64,000 bases of DNA, taken from assembly GCF_025567315.1 (NCBI RefSeq), contig NZ_JAOQJE010000008.1, positions 62,001-126,000 on the forward strand, read 5' to 3'. Positions 17,530 through 26,456 of the stretch are shown here, piece after piece. Every line of letters starts with the position of its first letter. The first letter of the stretch is position 1. The position numbers were made by a program, and so were the translations under genes. The stretch is from Agathobaculum ammoniilyticum (GTDB taxonomy: Bacteria > Bacillota > Clostridia > Oscillospirales > Butyricicoccaceae). The notes under the pieces were generated by a model. The model was not told the origin of the DNA. It saw only the letters and a list, made by a program, of their open reading frames with translations, and made no database searches.

Positions 17530-17832
17530 ATGAACCCATATTCAGACGGACATGTGCTGCGCATAAGGCTTTTTCGTATCAGACACGGCATAACGCTTCG
17601 TGAATTATCTGCACAGTCCGGCATTACAGTACAGCGGATCAACTGTATCGAGCGGACGGAATTTTCCCTCACGCCAGGGAGCAGAGAGCGGATATTATGC
17701 GCTCTGGAAGCTATATTGCACAGCCGTATTCAAAATACCGCCATTGCATTGCGGGACTTCCAATGTGAGCGCGAGAGATTATTTGATGTTGTAATGGAAA
17801 AAGCGGAAGGTGGTCAGGATGCATCCAAATGA
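17530..17832 (+). CDS. Small XRE-type HTH regulator
   Basis: A 100-aa protein with an N-terminal Cro/C1-type helix-turn-helix (RHGITLRELSAQSGITVQRI) and a helical tail. GAGGAGGAG is just upstream of the ATG at 17530. It lies inside the transfer operon, 17 bp after the peptidase gene and overlapping prgI by 14 bp, so it probably controls transfer-gene expression. Confidence 0.8.
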   Translation: MNPYSDGHVLRIRLFRIRHGITLRELSAQSGITVQRINCIERTEFSLTPGSRERILCALEAILHSRIQNTAIALRDFQCERERLFDVVMEKAEGGQDASK

Positions 17833-18205
17833 AGACATTTACTATATCCCCGTGAATTTCACGGACGCGGGCCGTGTGCTCGGCCTGTTCGAGCTGCGCA
17901 ACTGCATCGAGGCGGCGGTGCTCGCCGCCCCCACGGTGGGGCTGTGTACGCTGGTGGCGCAGCATACCCCATTCTCCCTCACCGTGAAGCTCATCCTCTC
18001 GCTCTGCCTGCTGGTGCCGGTCTGCGGCTTTGCACTGGCAGGCATTCGGGACGAGCCGCTGTCGCGGTTCCTTATCACCTATCTCCGCTGGCGGAAAAAC
18101 CGCCGCATCGCACTGAACAAAGGAGGCATTATCAAATATGAACGTAAAAGAACTCATCTTCGGCGCGCAGGCCGGCGCGGCGCAAAGCCTCACGCCCGCA
18201 GATAA
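17819..18205 (+). CDS. PrgI-family membrane protein of the conjugation system
   Basis: A 128-aa protein with the PrgI pattern: IPVNFTDAGRVLGLFELRN, then two adjacent membrane helices (about residues 38-75) and a basic tail. PrgI is the standard small membrane gene directly before virB4 in Gram-positive type IV systems, playing the VirB3 role. GGAAGG (17805-17810) supports the start at 17819. Its 3' end overlaps virB4 by 68 bp. Confidence 0.85.
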   Translation: MHPNEDIYYIPVNFTDAGRVLGLFELRNCIEAAVLAAPTVGLCTLVAQHTPFSLTVKLILSLCLLVPVCGFALAGIRDEPLSRFLITYLRWRKNRRIALNKGGIIKYERKRTHLRRAGRRGAKPHARR

Positions 18206-20858
18206 GGACCTGCAGGGCAGCCTGCCCATCGCGGATATCGATCAGGGCGTGATCCGTACACGGGACGGCAGGATGGTCGGGCTGTTCGAGGTACTGCCTA
18301 TGAACTTCTTCCTGCAGAACACAGCGGAGCGGGAGCGCATCATCAGCTGCTTTGCCGCCTGGCTGCGCATCGCGCCCCGCCGGATACAGCTCCTGTGCCT
18401 GTCCCAGCCCGTGGATGTGGAGCACTACACCAGACGGATGCAGGAATTTTGGGAACGGGAAACAGCCCCCTTGTGCCGGCAGTGCATCGAGGATAATATC
18501 CGGCAGGTGCGCAGCATGGTGCAGGACGGCGCCTTTACCACACGCTTCTTCATCGCGTACCAGTATGAAGCGGACATGGGGCCAAGCCCATACACGGAGC
18601 TGTACCGCATTGCGGCCACGGCAAAGGGGTACCTCGCCCGCTGCGGGCTCACGGTGGTGGAGCCGCAGTATATAGACAACCAGATGGTGGAGACGGTCTT
18701 CGGGATGCTGTGCAAGGGGACCAGCCGGAACATCCGCCTGCCGGTGGGCTTCCGCTTTATGCTGGAGGACTGCTTCGCGTCTGCTGCGGCAGAGGAAAAA
18801 GCGGAAGCGGACGCGGCTGAAGCTAGTGCGACAGAGGGAGCCGCCGCGAGGCAGGAAAACGAAGATGTGGAGACAACGGACGAAGAAACAGCCTCCAAAC
18901 CAAAACGTGGCCGGAAAAAGCGCGGCGCAAAGACCGAAAAATACAAGCCCACCGGCGTGATGGACCTAATCTGCCCCGCCTCGGCGGACTTCACCGCGCG
19001 GGACTGCATCGAACTGGACGGCGTGTACCACGCCTATCTGTACATCGCGGGCTACGGCTACCGCAGCCTGGTGCGCGGCGGCTGGTTGGCGGCGCTCGTG
19101 GGGCTGGGGGACGGGATTTCGCTCTCCGTCACCCTGCACCGGCAGCCGCGGGAAAAGATATTGCCCAAGGTGGCGAACTCCACCATGTGGAGCCGCAGCC
19201 GGATGCGGGACGTGGACGATACCCGTGCGGACTATGAGCAGATGGACAGCGCCATCTATGCCGGGCAGTATATCAAGTCCCAGATGAACAGGGCGAACGA
19301 GGATTACTACGATATGTACACCCTGATCGAGGTCACAGCGGACACACCGGAGCTTCTGAAGACACGCGTCGCGGAGGTGGAGCGTTTCTGTTCCTCGCAG
19401 GATATCATCTGCAAGCGCTGTGACTACGAGGAGGAGCAGGCGTTCCATTCCTTCCTGCCGGTGGTGTCTGTTGCGCCGGAGATCGCGCGCAAGGCGCGGC
19501 GCAACGCGCTGCTGTCCGGCGTAGCGGGCGCGTTCCCGTTCTACTCCATGGAGCTCTGCGAGCAGAACGGCATCCTCATCGGCAGTGACCGGCGCAGCCG
19601 TTCGGTCTGTATGCTCGATATCTTTGACAGCGACCGCTACAGCAACGCCAACGTGGTCGGGCTGGGCATGTCCGGCGCGGGCAAGACCTTCCTTTTGCAG
19701 CTTATCGCCATGCGGTACCGCCAGCAGGGCAGGCAGGTCTTCCTCATCGCCCCGTACAAGGGCCACGAATACCGCGCCGCGTGCGAGGCGATCGGCGGGC
19801 TGTACATCAGGCTCGCGCCATCCTCCACGGACTGCATCAACTTCATGGAGATCCGGCGGACTTCGTTGGATGTGGACGCGGAGCTGGAGCGGACGGAGAC
19901 GCGCGGGGATTCGCTGCTCGCGGACAAGATCAGCCGGCTGCACATCTACTTCTCCCTGCTGCGCCGCAGCCTCACCGAGGAGGATATGGGCAGGCTGGAT
20001 GTTGCCCTTATCCGTTTATATGGGCGGTTCGGCGTCACGCGGGATAACGACAGCCTGCTGGATGAGGACGGGCAGCCCAGACGGCAGCCCACGCCAAGGG
20101 ACTTTTATGACCTGCTGATGGAGCAGGAGGAAACAAAACCGCTGGCGTCTGTATTGAGCCGGTTCGTAAACGGCTCTGCGGCAAACCTCGGCGGGGAGAC
20201 CAACATCGACATGGGCAACAAATACATCGTGCTGGATATCTCGGACATTGGCAAAGACCTGCTGGCTTTCGGCACCCTGCTGGCGGCGGATATCTGTCTG
20301 GACTACTGCAAGCGCTCGCGCAGCGAGCAGAAGATCATTATCCTGGACGAGATCTGGTCTCTCATCGGCGCGGGCTCCAACCCCGAGGCGGCAGGGTTCG
20401 TCCTTGAGCTGTTCAAGACCGTGCGCGGGTACGGTGCGGCGGCCATCGGCGCGTCGCAGGACCTGGAGGACTTCTTTGCGCTGGAGAACGGCAAGTACGG
20501 CAAGGCGCTGCTCAACAATGCGCGCATCAAGTTCGCCCTGATGACCGAGCCGGAGGAGGCGGCGCTCATCCAGCAGCATTACCATCTTACCGATGAAGAG
20601 ATGCAGATGCACGCGGAGTTTACGCGCGGGCAGGCGCTGCTCTGCGCGGGCCGCAACCGGCTGGGCGTGGATATCATCGCGTCTGAACGGGAGCTGGAAC
20701 TCATCACCACCGACCCGCGGGACATCGAGCGCATACGGGAGCGGCAGGAGCTGGAACGGCTCCGGCGGCAGCGCGCAGACTGGGCGGCAGGAATGACAGA
20801 CACAGATCAGGAGGATACCGACTATGACGAATACGAGGATACCGAATATGACGAATGA
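18138..20858 (+). CDS. VirB4/TraE-like conjugation ATPase
   Basis: A 906-aa motor ATPase that energises the transfer channel on the cytoplasmic face. Walker A GMSGAGKT lies near residue 511, Walker B IIILDEIW near residue 733, and the later EDFFALENGKYGKALLNN region is typical. Residues about 215-275 are an unusual insertion, first acidic/Ala-rich, then a basic block (KPKRGRKKRGAKTEKYK), placed in the N-terminal domain. The C-terminus is a run of Asp/Glu/Tyr. AAAGGAGG lies 11 nt before the ATG. Confidence 0.95.
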   Translation: MNVKELIFGAQAGAAQSLTPADKDLQGSLPIADIDQGVIRTRDGRMVGLFEVLPMNFFLQNTAERERIISCFAAWLRIAPRRIQLLCLSQPVDVEHYTRRMQEFWERETAPLCRQCIEDNIRQVRSMVQDGAFTTRFFIAYQYEADMGPSPYTELYRIAATAKGYLARCGLTVVEPQYIDNQMVETVFGMLCKGTSRNIRLPVGFRFMLEDCFASAAAEEKAEADAAEASATEGAAARQENEDVETTDEETASKPKRGRKKRGAKTEKYKPTGVMDLICPASADFTARDCIELDGVYHAYLYIAGYGYRSLVRGGWLAALVGLGDGISLSVTLHRQPREKILPKVANSTMWSRSRMRDVDDTRADYEQMDSAIYAGQYIKSQMNRANEDYYDMYTLIEVTADTPELLKTRVAEVERFCSSQDIICKRCDYEEEQAFHSFLPVVSVAPEIARKARRNALLSGVAGAFPFYSMELCEQNGILIGSDRRSRSVCMLDIFDSDRYSNANVVGLGMSGAGKTFLLQLIAMRYRQQGRQVFLIAPYKGHEYRAACEAIGGLYIRLAPSSTDCINFMEIRRTSLDVDAELERTETRGDSLLADKISRLHIYFSLLRRSLTEEDMGRLDVALIRLYGRFGVTRDNDSLLDEDGQPRRQPTPRDFYDLLMEQEETKPLASVLSRFVNGSAANLGGETNIDMGNKYIVLDISDIGKDLLAFGTLLAADICLDYCKRSRSEQKIIILDEIWSLIGAGSNPEAAGFVLELFKTVRGYGAAAIGASQDLEDFFALENGKYGKALLNNARIKFALMTEPEEAALIQQHYHLTDEEMQMHAEFTRGQALLCAGRNRLGVDIIASERELELITTDPRDIERIRERQELERLRRQRADWAAGMTDTDQEDTDYDEYEDTEYDE

Positions 20859-21501
20859 ACACACCCCCAGTTTCTATTTGCAGGAGGCATACCATCTTGC
20901 GCGGGAGCTGGAACAGCTCCCGCCGGACGCGCCGGAACGCAGCCGGACGGCGGATGAAGCCCTGTGCGCGGCGGAGACCGCGGTGCTCACCGCCCGCCGC
21001 ACGTTCGGCGGGCTGCTGGAGAAAGGCAGGCAGGGAAAACCGCTGCGGCTCGCGCCGCGCGCTCCCGCCCTCACGGGGACGGTCTCGGTAACGCGGGAGG
21101 GCTGGACGGCGATCCGGCTGGACACGCTGCTGCAGAACGCACGGCGGCGGACGACGGGATACATCGAGAACAGCCTCCTGGAGCTGCTCCGCCAGTGGCG
21201 CGGGCGCGGCGGCGTGCTGCCGTGGTACCGGCACGCGTTCGTGGCCATCACGGAGCACACGGACCGGAGGGGCGGCAGCGTCTACGACCCGGATAACCGC
21301 GAATGGAAGGCCGTGACCAACGCCCTCAAGGGCGTGCTGTTCGAGGACGACGACCAGTTCACCGTGAGCCTGATCTTGGACACCGTGCCGGACGGCAGGG
21401 GCTGTACGGAGATCATGGTGCTGCCGTATCACGAGGCCGCGGCTTATCTTTCCGGCCGGAATTTCGGGAAAGATACGGCTGCAAACCGCTCCAAGCCCTG
21501 A
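20848..21501 (+). CDS. DUF6100-like ICE protein
   Basis: A 217-aa protein. After a helical first half comes TREGWTAIRLDTLL, and later YDPDNREWKAVTNALKGVLFEDDDQFTV and TEIMVLPYHEAAAYL; the order of strands and conserved Asp/Asn residues match the DUF6100 proteins I recall next to virB4/virD4 in Clostridia ICEs. The DNREWKAVTNALKG stretch also recalls RusA-type resolvases, which may indicate a nuclease-like fold; that is inference. The start at 20848 (MTNEHTP) follows a GAGGA site and overlaps the virB4 stop. Confidence 0.6.
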   Translation: MTNEHTPSFYLQEAYHLARELEQLPPDAPERSRTADEALCAAETAVLTARRTFGGLLEKGRQGKPLRLAPRAPALTGTVSVTREGWTAIRLDTLLQNARRRTTGYIENSLLELLRQWRGRGGVLPWYRHAFVAITEHTDRRGGSVYDPDNREWKAVTNALKGVLFEDDDQFTVSLILDTVPDGRGCTEIMVLPYHEAAAYLSGRNFGKDTAANRSKP

Positions 21502-21602
21502 AAAACGGATACGGTACTTTGGGCAAAGCCGGACGGTAGTTTGGTGCAAAAGCATACGGTAGTACCGTTCGGCTTTGTTGGTTTGCAAAACCGGACGGTA
21601 CT
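21501..21602. repeat. Five-copy iteron-like repeat array upstream of the Replication-relaxation gene
   Basis: Imperfect copies of AAArCCGGACGGTAsT at 21501-21518, 21523-21540, 21546-21563 and 21585-21602, with an inverted copy at 21563-21577. Copies 2 and inverted 4 together form the 13-bp palindrome at 21556-21568. The array fills the gap between two transfer genes and is a likely protein-binding site (operator, or part of an oriT/oriV). Confidence 0.75.
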
Positions 21603-21645
21603 GCGTAAAAGTAGCGAAAGATACACTTACAGGAGGTTGAAGCAC

Positions 21646-21774
21646 ATGAAAAGTTGGAAGAGGACAGACAACAGGCGAAAAATACCGCGGCCTATGCAAA
21701 GCAGAACGGTACTTTCCGGAAAGGGGGCAGGACCGGCATGGCGATGCGGAATGCGAAGGAGGTCGCGCGGCTGA
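21646..21774 (+). CDS. Possible small basic ORF overlapping the next gene
   Basis: A 42-codon frame (MKSWKRTDNRRK...) with a perfect AGGAGG 9 nt upstream; it overlaps the start of the next gene in another frame. It is Lys/Arg-rich and of no known family. It could be a leader peptide coupling translation, or a chance frame whose ribosome site once served the larger gene. Confidence 0.3.
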   Translation: MKSWKRTDNRRKIPRPMQSRTVLSGKGAGPAWRCGMRRRSRG

Positions 21775-22778
21775 TCGGCTGGTGCCGCAACGTGGGGGAC
21801 GCATGTGTGCAACGGTACGCAGGTTCGGTCTTCCGCACGTCCCTTATGGAGGAACTGCAGAAGGAAAAACTGCTGAAAGCCTGCGATCCCGTATATGGCT
21901 GGCGGCTGACAAGAAAAGGGTACCGCCTCTTACAGGACAGCGGCATCCCGCTGCACCCTGACGCCCACACACAGCGGGTGGGCCGGCGGTTCGAGCATGC
22001 TGAGATCACGGCGACGATGTATGCTGCCGGCATCTACCCTTATCTGACAGCGATAGAGGAGCTGCGGAGCAGGGACGGTTATCTGCCGGCATTTGCCCTG
22101 CGCGCAAGGCGGGGACAACAGGTGCTGGGGAATAACCAGATAGCAGGGCTGCTCCGGCTGCAGGACACCGTATATGCGGTGTATTATGTCTCGCCCGGCA
22201 TGGACAGGGTCGTAAATCCTGCGCGGGAGACAGATCTCCTGCAAGGCGTCTGCACCGGCGCCGGCTGTACCTGCGGGGCGCTGCTGTTTTGCGGCGCTGA
22301 CTATGCGGCGATCCATAGCGCCCTGCACGGATCGTCCAAAGCAGTATCGGCACGAAGCCGCTGCGTATCATACGGCCGCTTTTACCGGATGGCACAGGAG
22401 CCGTGCCTTTACCTGCCCTGCTCCATGCAGGGCGTGCGCCAGCTCCATATCTTGAAGTATCCGGACTACCGGACAAAGATATGCAGGGCCTTGTGGGGCT
22501 ACGGCGGCAAGATGGACAGCGGGATCGGTGCAGACTGGATCGATCCGAACGATCATACGGCGTTCCTGCTGGTCGCGGACATGGATATCCGGAAAATAGA
22601 GGAGACCGCGCATCAGATCCGGCGGAAAGGGTACCAGCGGCTGGTGCTGGCAGGCTTTCAGGAGCAGAACCGCTTTCTGAAGCAGTATTACAGGCCGCCG
22701 TTCTATTCCTCCGCCACCCTGTCCAATGACATCCTGGATCGGCTGAAGGACGGTGAGCGCCATGCGCCGCCTGTCTGA
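21738..22778 (+). CDS. Replication-relaxation-like protein of the transfer module
   Basis: A 346-aa protein with an N-terminal winged-helix-like part (residues 1-60, EELQKEKLL...YGWRLTRKGYRLL), then RFEHAEITATMYAAGI and a beta/alpha region ending KGYQRLVLAGFQEQNRFL. This layout resembles the Replic_Relax family found on Gram-positive conjugative plasmids, some members of which take part in DNA processing. The start at 21738 (MAMRNAKEV) has a purine-rich site upstream; the frame is open to 21654 with a TTG. Placed between a repeat array and virD4, it is the best candidate in the window for the DNA-processing protein. Assignment is tentative. Confidence 0.5.
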   Translation: MAMRNAKEVARLIGWCRNVGDACVQRYAGSVFRTSLMEELQKEKLLKACDPVYGWRLTRKGYRLLQDSGIPLHPDAHTQRVGRRFEHAEITATMYAAGIYPYLTAIEELRSRDGYLPAFALRARRGQQVLGNNQIAGLLRLQDTVYAVYYVSPGMDRVVNPARETDLLQGVCTGAGCTCGALLFCGADYAAIHSALHGSSKAVSARSRCVSYGRFYRMAQEPCLYLPCSMQGVRQLHILKYPDYRTKICRALWGYGGKMDSGIGADWIDPNDHTAFLLVADMDIRKIEETAHQIRRKGYQRLVLAGFQEQNRFLKQYYRPPFYSSATLSNDILDRLKDGERHAPPV

Positions 22779-24852
22779 ACAGATTGCCAGGCTGGAGGAG
22801 CGGGTACTGAAAAAGACAAAGCGCTGGCGGGACCGGCACCCGGGGAGCGGGAAGCTGTACGCCGCCCTTGGCGTAGTCATCTGGTACTTTTACGGCATGC
22901 TGGTAAACTCCGTCCGGCTCGGCGTCTGCCAGTCCTTTGACGCGGACAGTGGGATCACGGATATCTGGACGGTAAACCCGTTCCTCAACCTGATCGCCCC
23001 GTTTACCCCCACCGGTATTTTTGTCACCGCCTCACTGGTCACGTTGGCCTGCCTGCTGACGCGCAAGGGGTATAACTGGATAGCCGGCTATCATCCGGTA
23101 AAGGACAGGCGCGGGTTCGATATCCTGCCGGACGGCACACACGGCTCGAGCCGGTTCATGATGCGGGAAGAGATGGAGCGGGTACTGGATGTGGGCAGGC
23201 TGGACAGCCTTTCCGGCACGGTCTACGGCAAGCATAAGGACGACCCGCTGGACAGCGATGCTTATGCGGACTATGTCGCGTCCAGTAAAAAGGCTGGCCT
23301 CGCCGGCAGCCTGCTGGTCGTGGGCGCGCCGGGTACCGGCAAGAGCTGGGGGTTCGTCCGGCCGTTCGTATTCCAGTGCGTGAAGCGGCGCGAGAGCATC
23401 GTCCTGACCGATCCCAAAAATGAACTTTATGAAAGCATGGCCGGCTACTTGACCGATCAGGGTTACGAAGTGCGGGTGTTTAACCTGCTGGATATGGAGC
23501 ACTCGGACCGCTGGGACCCGATCGGCGAGGCGGACCACGACCCGCGGCTCATACCGGTCATCGCCTCCACCATCATCGCTAACACCTCAAGTGAAAAGGA
23601 GGCCAACGATTTTTGGAGCAAAGCCGAGCTCAACCTGCTCACGGCGCTGCTTTATTATGTGCAGCAGGACACGGACGCAGCCGGACGCCCAAAGCCGCTG
23701 TCCGAACGTAGACTGGGCAGGGTACTCGGCCTGCTCAGCGAGGACGGGCTCAAGCAGATAGATGAGACGATAAAGCGGCTGCCTGCAGGGCATCCGGCCA
23801 AAGGCCCCTACGGCCTGTTCCTGAACGCTAAGGAGAATCTGCGCGGCAACATCGTGATCGGTCTCGGCAACCGGCTGAACGTGTTCCACGATGCGCTGGT
23901 GGACAGCCTGACTTCGGACAGCACGATAGACCTCACCCTGCCAGGACAGAAGCCCTGCGCCTATTTCTGTATCCTGTCCGCGCAGGACAGCACCTACACC
24001 TTCCTGTCCTCGCTGTTCTTCACCATGCTGTTCTCCCGTCTGGAGGCATACGCGCGGAAGGAGACGAAGGACGGGAAGCTGCCGGTGCGGGTAAACTTCC
24101 TGCTGGACGAATTCCCGTCCATCGGCAGGCTGGGGGATTTCAAGCGCTCCATCGCGTTCACCCGGTCGTTCGGCATGAGCTGCCAGGTGCTGGTGCAGTC
24201 CATCTCCCAGCTGGCGGACATGTACCCGCGGCACGAGTGGGAGGAGATGGCGGCCTGCTGCGACGCCGCCATCTGCCTGGGTGTGAACGACCTGACGAGC
24301 GCCAAATTCATTTCGGAGAAATGCGGCATGACGACCATCCGCGTGACTAATAACCAACAGCCGCAGACGCCGCTGTTCTCCCCCTTGCAGAACAACATCC
24401 GGCCGTATTCCATGACGCGCAGCAACACCCAGCGCGCGCTCATGCAGCCGGACGAGGTGCTGCGGCTGGGCAACGACAGGTGCATCGTCCTGCTGCGCGG
24501 CCAGTACCCGATGCTGCTGCACAAGATAACGCCGCCGGAATTTACCGATTACGGCAAGCTGCGGCCGGCGTCCATCCATGACTACCCGCCGGACAGGCCG
24601 GACGGTGCGGCGGGCGGGGAAAACAAAAAGCAGCCTGCGCCGGATGCAGGATCGGCGGTGCCCCCTCCTGAACTGCCAGCAGAGCCGAAGTCCCCTTATT
24701 CCGACCTGCTGCAGCCGGACGATCCCGATCAGGAGGATGATATGCCCGATCATACGACATTTATCCCAACAGACGACCAGATCGACCAATACCAACAGGA
24801 ACTGGATCGAAACAACGAATTAGACAACGAAAGCGAGGATGCTGCCTTATGA
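22762..24852 (+). CDS. VirD4/TraG-type coupling protein
   Basis: A protein of about 696 aa that couples the DNA substrate to the transfer channel. Two N-terminal membrane helices (about residues 32-52 and 80-100), Walker A GAPGTGKSWG (about 188-197), the TraG motif VLTDPKNELYESMAGYL, and Walker B VNFLLDEFPSIG followed by FKRSIAFTRSFGMSCQVLVQS. The acidic C-terminus is probably a substrate-binding tail. The start is GTG 22753 or ATG 22762; the latter is preferred by spacing. It overlaps the upstream gene end and has a 4-bp overlap with the repA-like gene. Confidence 0.95.
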   Translation: MRRLSEQIARLEERVLKKTKRWRDRHPGSGKLYAALGVVIWYFYGMLVNSVRLGVCQSFDADSGITDIWTVNPFLNLIAPFTPTGIFVTASLVTLACLLTRKGYNWIAGYHPVKDRRGFDILPDGTHGSSRFMMREEMERVLDVGRLDSLSGTVYGKHKDDPLDSDAYADYVASSKKAGLAGSLLVVGAPGTGKSWGFVRPFVFQCVKRRESIVLTDPKNELYESMAGYLTDQGYEVRVFNLLDMEHSDRWDPIGEADHDPRLIPVIASTIIANTSSEKEANDFWSKAELNLLTALLYYVQQDTDAAGRPKPLSERRLGRVLGLLSEDGLKQIDETIKRLPAGHPAKGPYGLFLNAKENLRGNIVIGLGNRLNVFHDALVDSLTSDSTIDLTLPGQKPCAYFCILSAQDSTYTFLSSLFFTMLFSRLEAYARKETKDGKLPVRVNFLLDEFPSIGRLGDFKRSIAFTRSFGMSCQVLVQSISQLADMYPRHEWEEMAACCDAAICLGVNDLTSAKFISEKCGMTTIRVTNNQQPQTPLFSPLQNNIRPYSMTRSNTQRALMQPDEVLRLGNDRCIVLLRGQYPMLLHKITPPEFTDYGKLRPASIHDYPPDRPDGAAGGENKKQPAPDAGSAVPPPELPAEPKSPYSDLLQPDDPDQEDDMPDHTTFIPTDDQIDQYQQELDRNNELDNESEDAAL

Positions 24853-25934
24853 AAAAGAACATCTCTGCAGAAGACCGGCCGGACTTTACGCTGATGAAGC
24901 TGTCCGGCGCTATTTCCTATTTCCACATGCAGATGCCGCGGTGGCTGTTCTGCGACCCGCGTTACATGGATATGGGTTTGGAGAGCAAAGTGGCCTACAC
25001 ATTCCTGCTCAACCGCTACCAGCTGTCCCGCCGCAACGGCTGGGTGAACCGGCACGGCGAGGTGTACATCATCTACACGCGCGAGGATCTGGCACGGGAG
25101 CTGCAGGTTTCCTACCGCAAGGCGATAGCCTGCTTTAAGGAACTGGCGGACAGGCGCCTGGTCTGGGAGCAGCGGCAGGGCCGCGGTATGCCGAACCGTA
25201 TCTTCCTGGCCGAGGTGGTGCTGGACGAAAAGGCGGCCTACGGTTATGACTGCGCGCCGTTCTGCACGGAGACAAGACCTGTAGAAATTGCATATCTGGA
25301 GGAAGGGGATAGTGCGCCGGAACAGGATGTGTCGGCCAACCTGCGGGGCGATATGACGGAATTCCAGCAGGATACAGGCGCTGGGACGCTGGCAAGACCT
25401 GCCGAAACGGCACATCAAGACCTGCCAAAACCGCAGGTCTTGAACTGTGGAGACTGCACTTCTGCGGGTGCGGAAACGGCATGTCTAGACCTGCAAAAAC
25501 CGCACACAAGTAAGAAAGAGAAGAGTAAGAAAGAGTATAGGGATACTGATGATGAGCTTCCGACAGTCCCGCGCGCGGGCGCGGATGACGGGCGTGAGGC
25601 CATAGCGGCGATCTTGCAGCGATGCGAGCTTTCCCGCTATACGCCGGAGGAAGCGGAGGTGTTCCGTGACGCGGTCTCGTGGCTGTACTACTGCGGCCGG
25701 CTGCAGCTGGGCGCCTGCACCTACCCGCAGGGCTATGTCCGCGACACGCTCCGGCGGCTGGATGCCGACGTGCTCGACGAAGCGCTGTACAGGCTGCGGC
25801 GGAACGAGAACGAGGCGATTTCCAATACGCTGGTCTACACCGCCAAGGTCATTTTCAGTACGATCGTGGAGATGGGGAGCGAAGCCCTGCTTGATCCCGT
25901 GTTAAATCAGGTGAAACGGAGGTTGGCGATATGA
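24849..25934 (+). CDS. RepA_N-type replication initiator
   Basis: A 361-aa protein. The N-terminal 130 residues match RepA N-terminal domains of Firmicutes plasmids and ICEs (FTLMKLSGAISYFHMQMPRW, GLESKVAYTFLLNRYQLS, REDLARELQVSYRKAIACFK), a winged-helix origin-binding domain. A variable Gln/Pro-rich linker (residues 140-220) is encoded by DNA that contains repeats. The C-terminal 130 residues form a helical DnaD-like region. It overlaps virD4 by 4 bp. It would start replication of the excised element. Confidence 0.85.
   Translation: MKKNISAEDRPDFTLMKLSGAISYFHMQMPRWLFCDPRYMDMGLESKVAYTFLLNRYQLSRRNGWVNRHGEVYIIYTREDLARELQVSYRKAIACFKELADRRLVWEQRQGRGMPNRIFLAEVVLDEKAAYGYDCAPFCTETRPVEIAYLEEGDSAPEQDVSANLRGDMTEFQQDTGAGTLARPAETAHQDLPKPQVLNCGDCTSAGAETACLDLQKPHTSKKEKSKKEYRDTDDELPTVPRAGADDGREAIAAILQRCELSRYTPEEAEVFRDAVSWLYYCGRLQLGACTYPQGYVRDTLRRLDADVLDEALYRLRRNENEAISNTLVYTAKVIFSTIVEMGSEALLDPVLNQVKRRLAI
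25274..25506 (+). repeat. Iteron-like repeats inside the repA-like gene
   Basis: Four copies of about 20 nt with consensus AGACCTGcmgAAAnngCA lie at 25275-25294, 25395-25414, 25418-25437 and 25487-25506, and a degenerate half copy lies near 25470. In RepA_N plasmids the origin lies within the rep gene at the linker-coding region, exactly this position. Confidence 0.75.
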
Positions 25935-25936
25935 AG
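25931..25936 (+). CDS. Start of a gene lost in the assembly gap
   Basis: ATGAAG overlaps the stop of the repA-like gene (ATATGA arrangement), the usual tight coupling in this operon, and then runs into the gap. Only two codons are visible; ICEs of this type often place a parA-like or small ICE gene here. Confidence 0.35.
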
Positions 25937-26299
25937 NNNNNNNNNNNNNNNNNNNNNNNNNNNNNNNNNNNNNNNNNNNNNNNNNNNNNNNNNNNNNNNN
26001 NNNNNNNNNNNNNNNNNNNNNNNNNNNNNNNNNNNNNNNNNNNNNNNNNNNNNNNNNNNNNNNNNNNNNNNNNNNNNNNNNNNNNNNNNNNNNNNNNNNN
26101 NNNNNNNNNNNNNNNNNNNNNNNNNNNNNNNNNNNNNNNNNNNNNNNNNNNNNNNNNNNNNNNNNNNNNNNNNNNNNNNNNNNNNNNNNNNNNNNNNNNN
26201 NNNNNNNNNNNNNNNNNNNNNNNNNNNNNNNNNNNNNNNNNNNNNNNNNNNNNNNNNNNNNNNNNNNNNNNNNNNNNNNNNNNNNNNNNNNNNNNNNNN
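25937..26299. other. Assembly gap (N run)
   Basis: 363 unknown bases between the repA-like gene and the S1-domain gene. Confidence 1.
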
Positions 26300-26456
26300 G
26301 AAAAAAGCGCAGATAAAGACCTTACAGGTGATGCTTCTGGCAGATGAAGGACAATTGGAACGGATCGGGACACATGTACCGTGTGTAGCGGCATACACAG
26401 ACAGCGCAGGCCGCCTGAAAATAAAAAGTTTGGAGGGAAAACATCATGGGGATTGA
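26300..26456 (+). CDS. 3' end of a small unknown protein
   Basis: The last 51 codons of a frame open from the gap (KKAQIKTLQVMLLADEG... ending KSLEGKHHGD). It overlaps the next gene start by 11 bp, supporting that it is real. Together with the ATG at 25931 it could form one protein of about 170 aa spanning the gap. Function unknown. Confidence 0.5.

Noticed and set aside
25274..25506. Repeat cluster as a CRISPR array
   Set aside because: Repeats are degenerate, irregularly spaced and lie in a coding frame; no cas genes are present.
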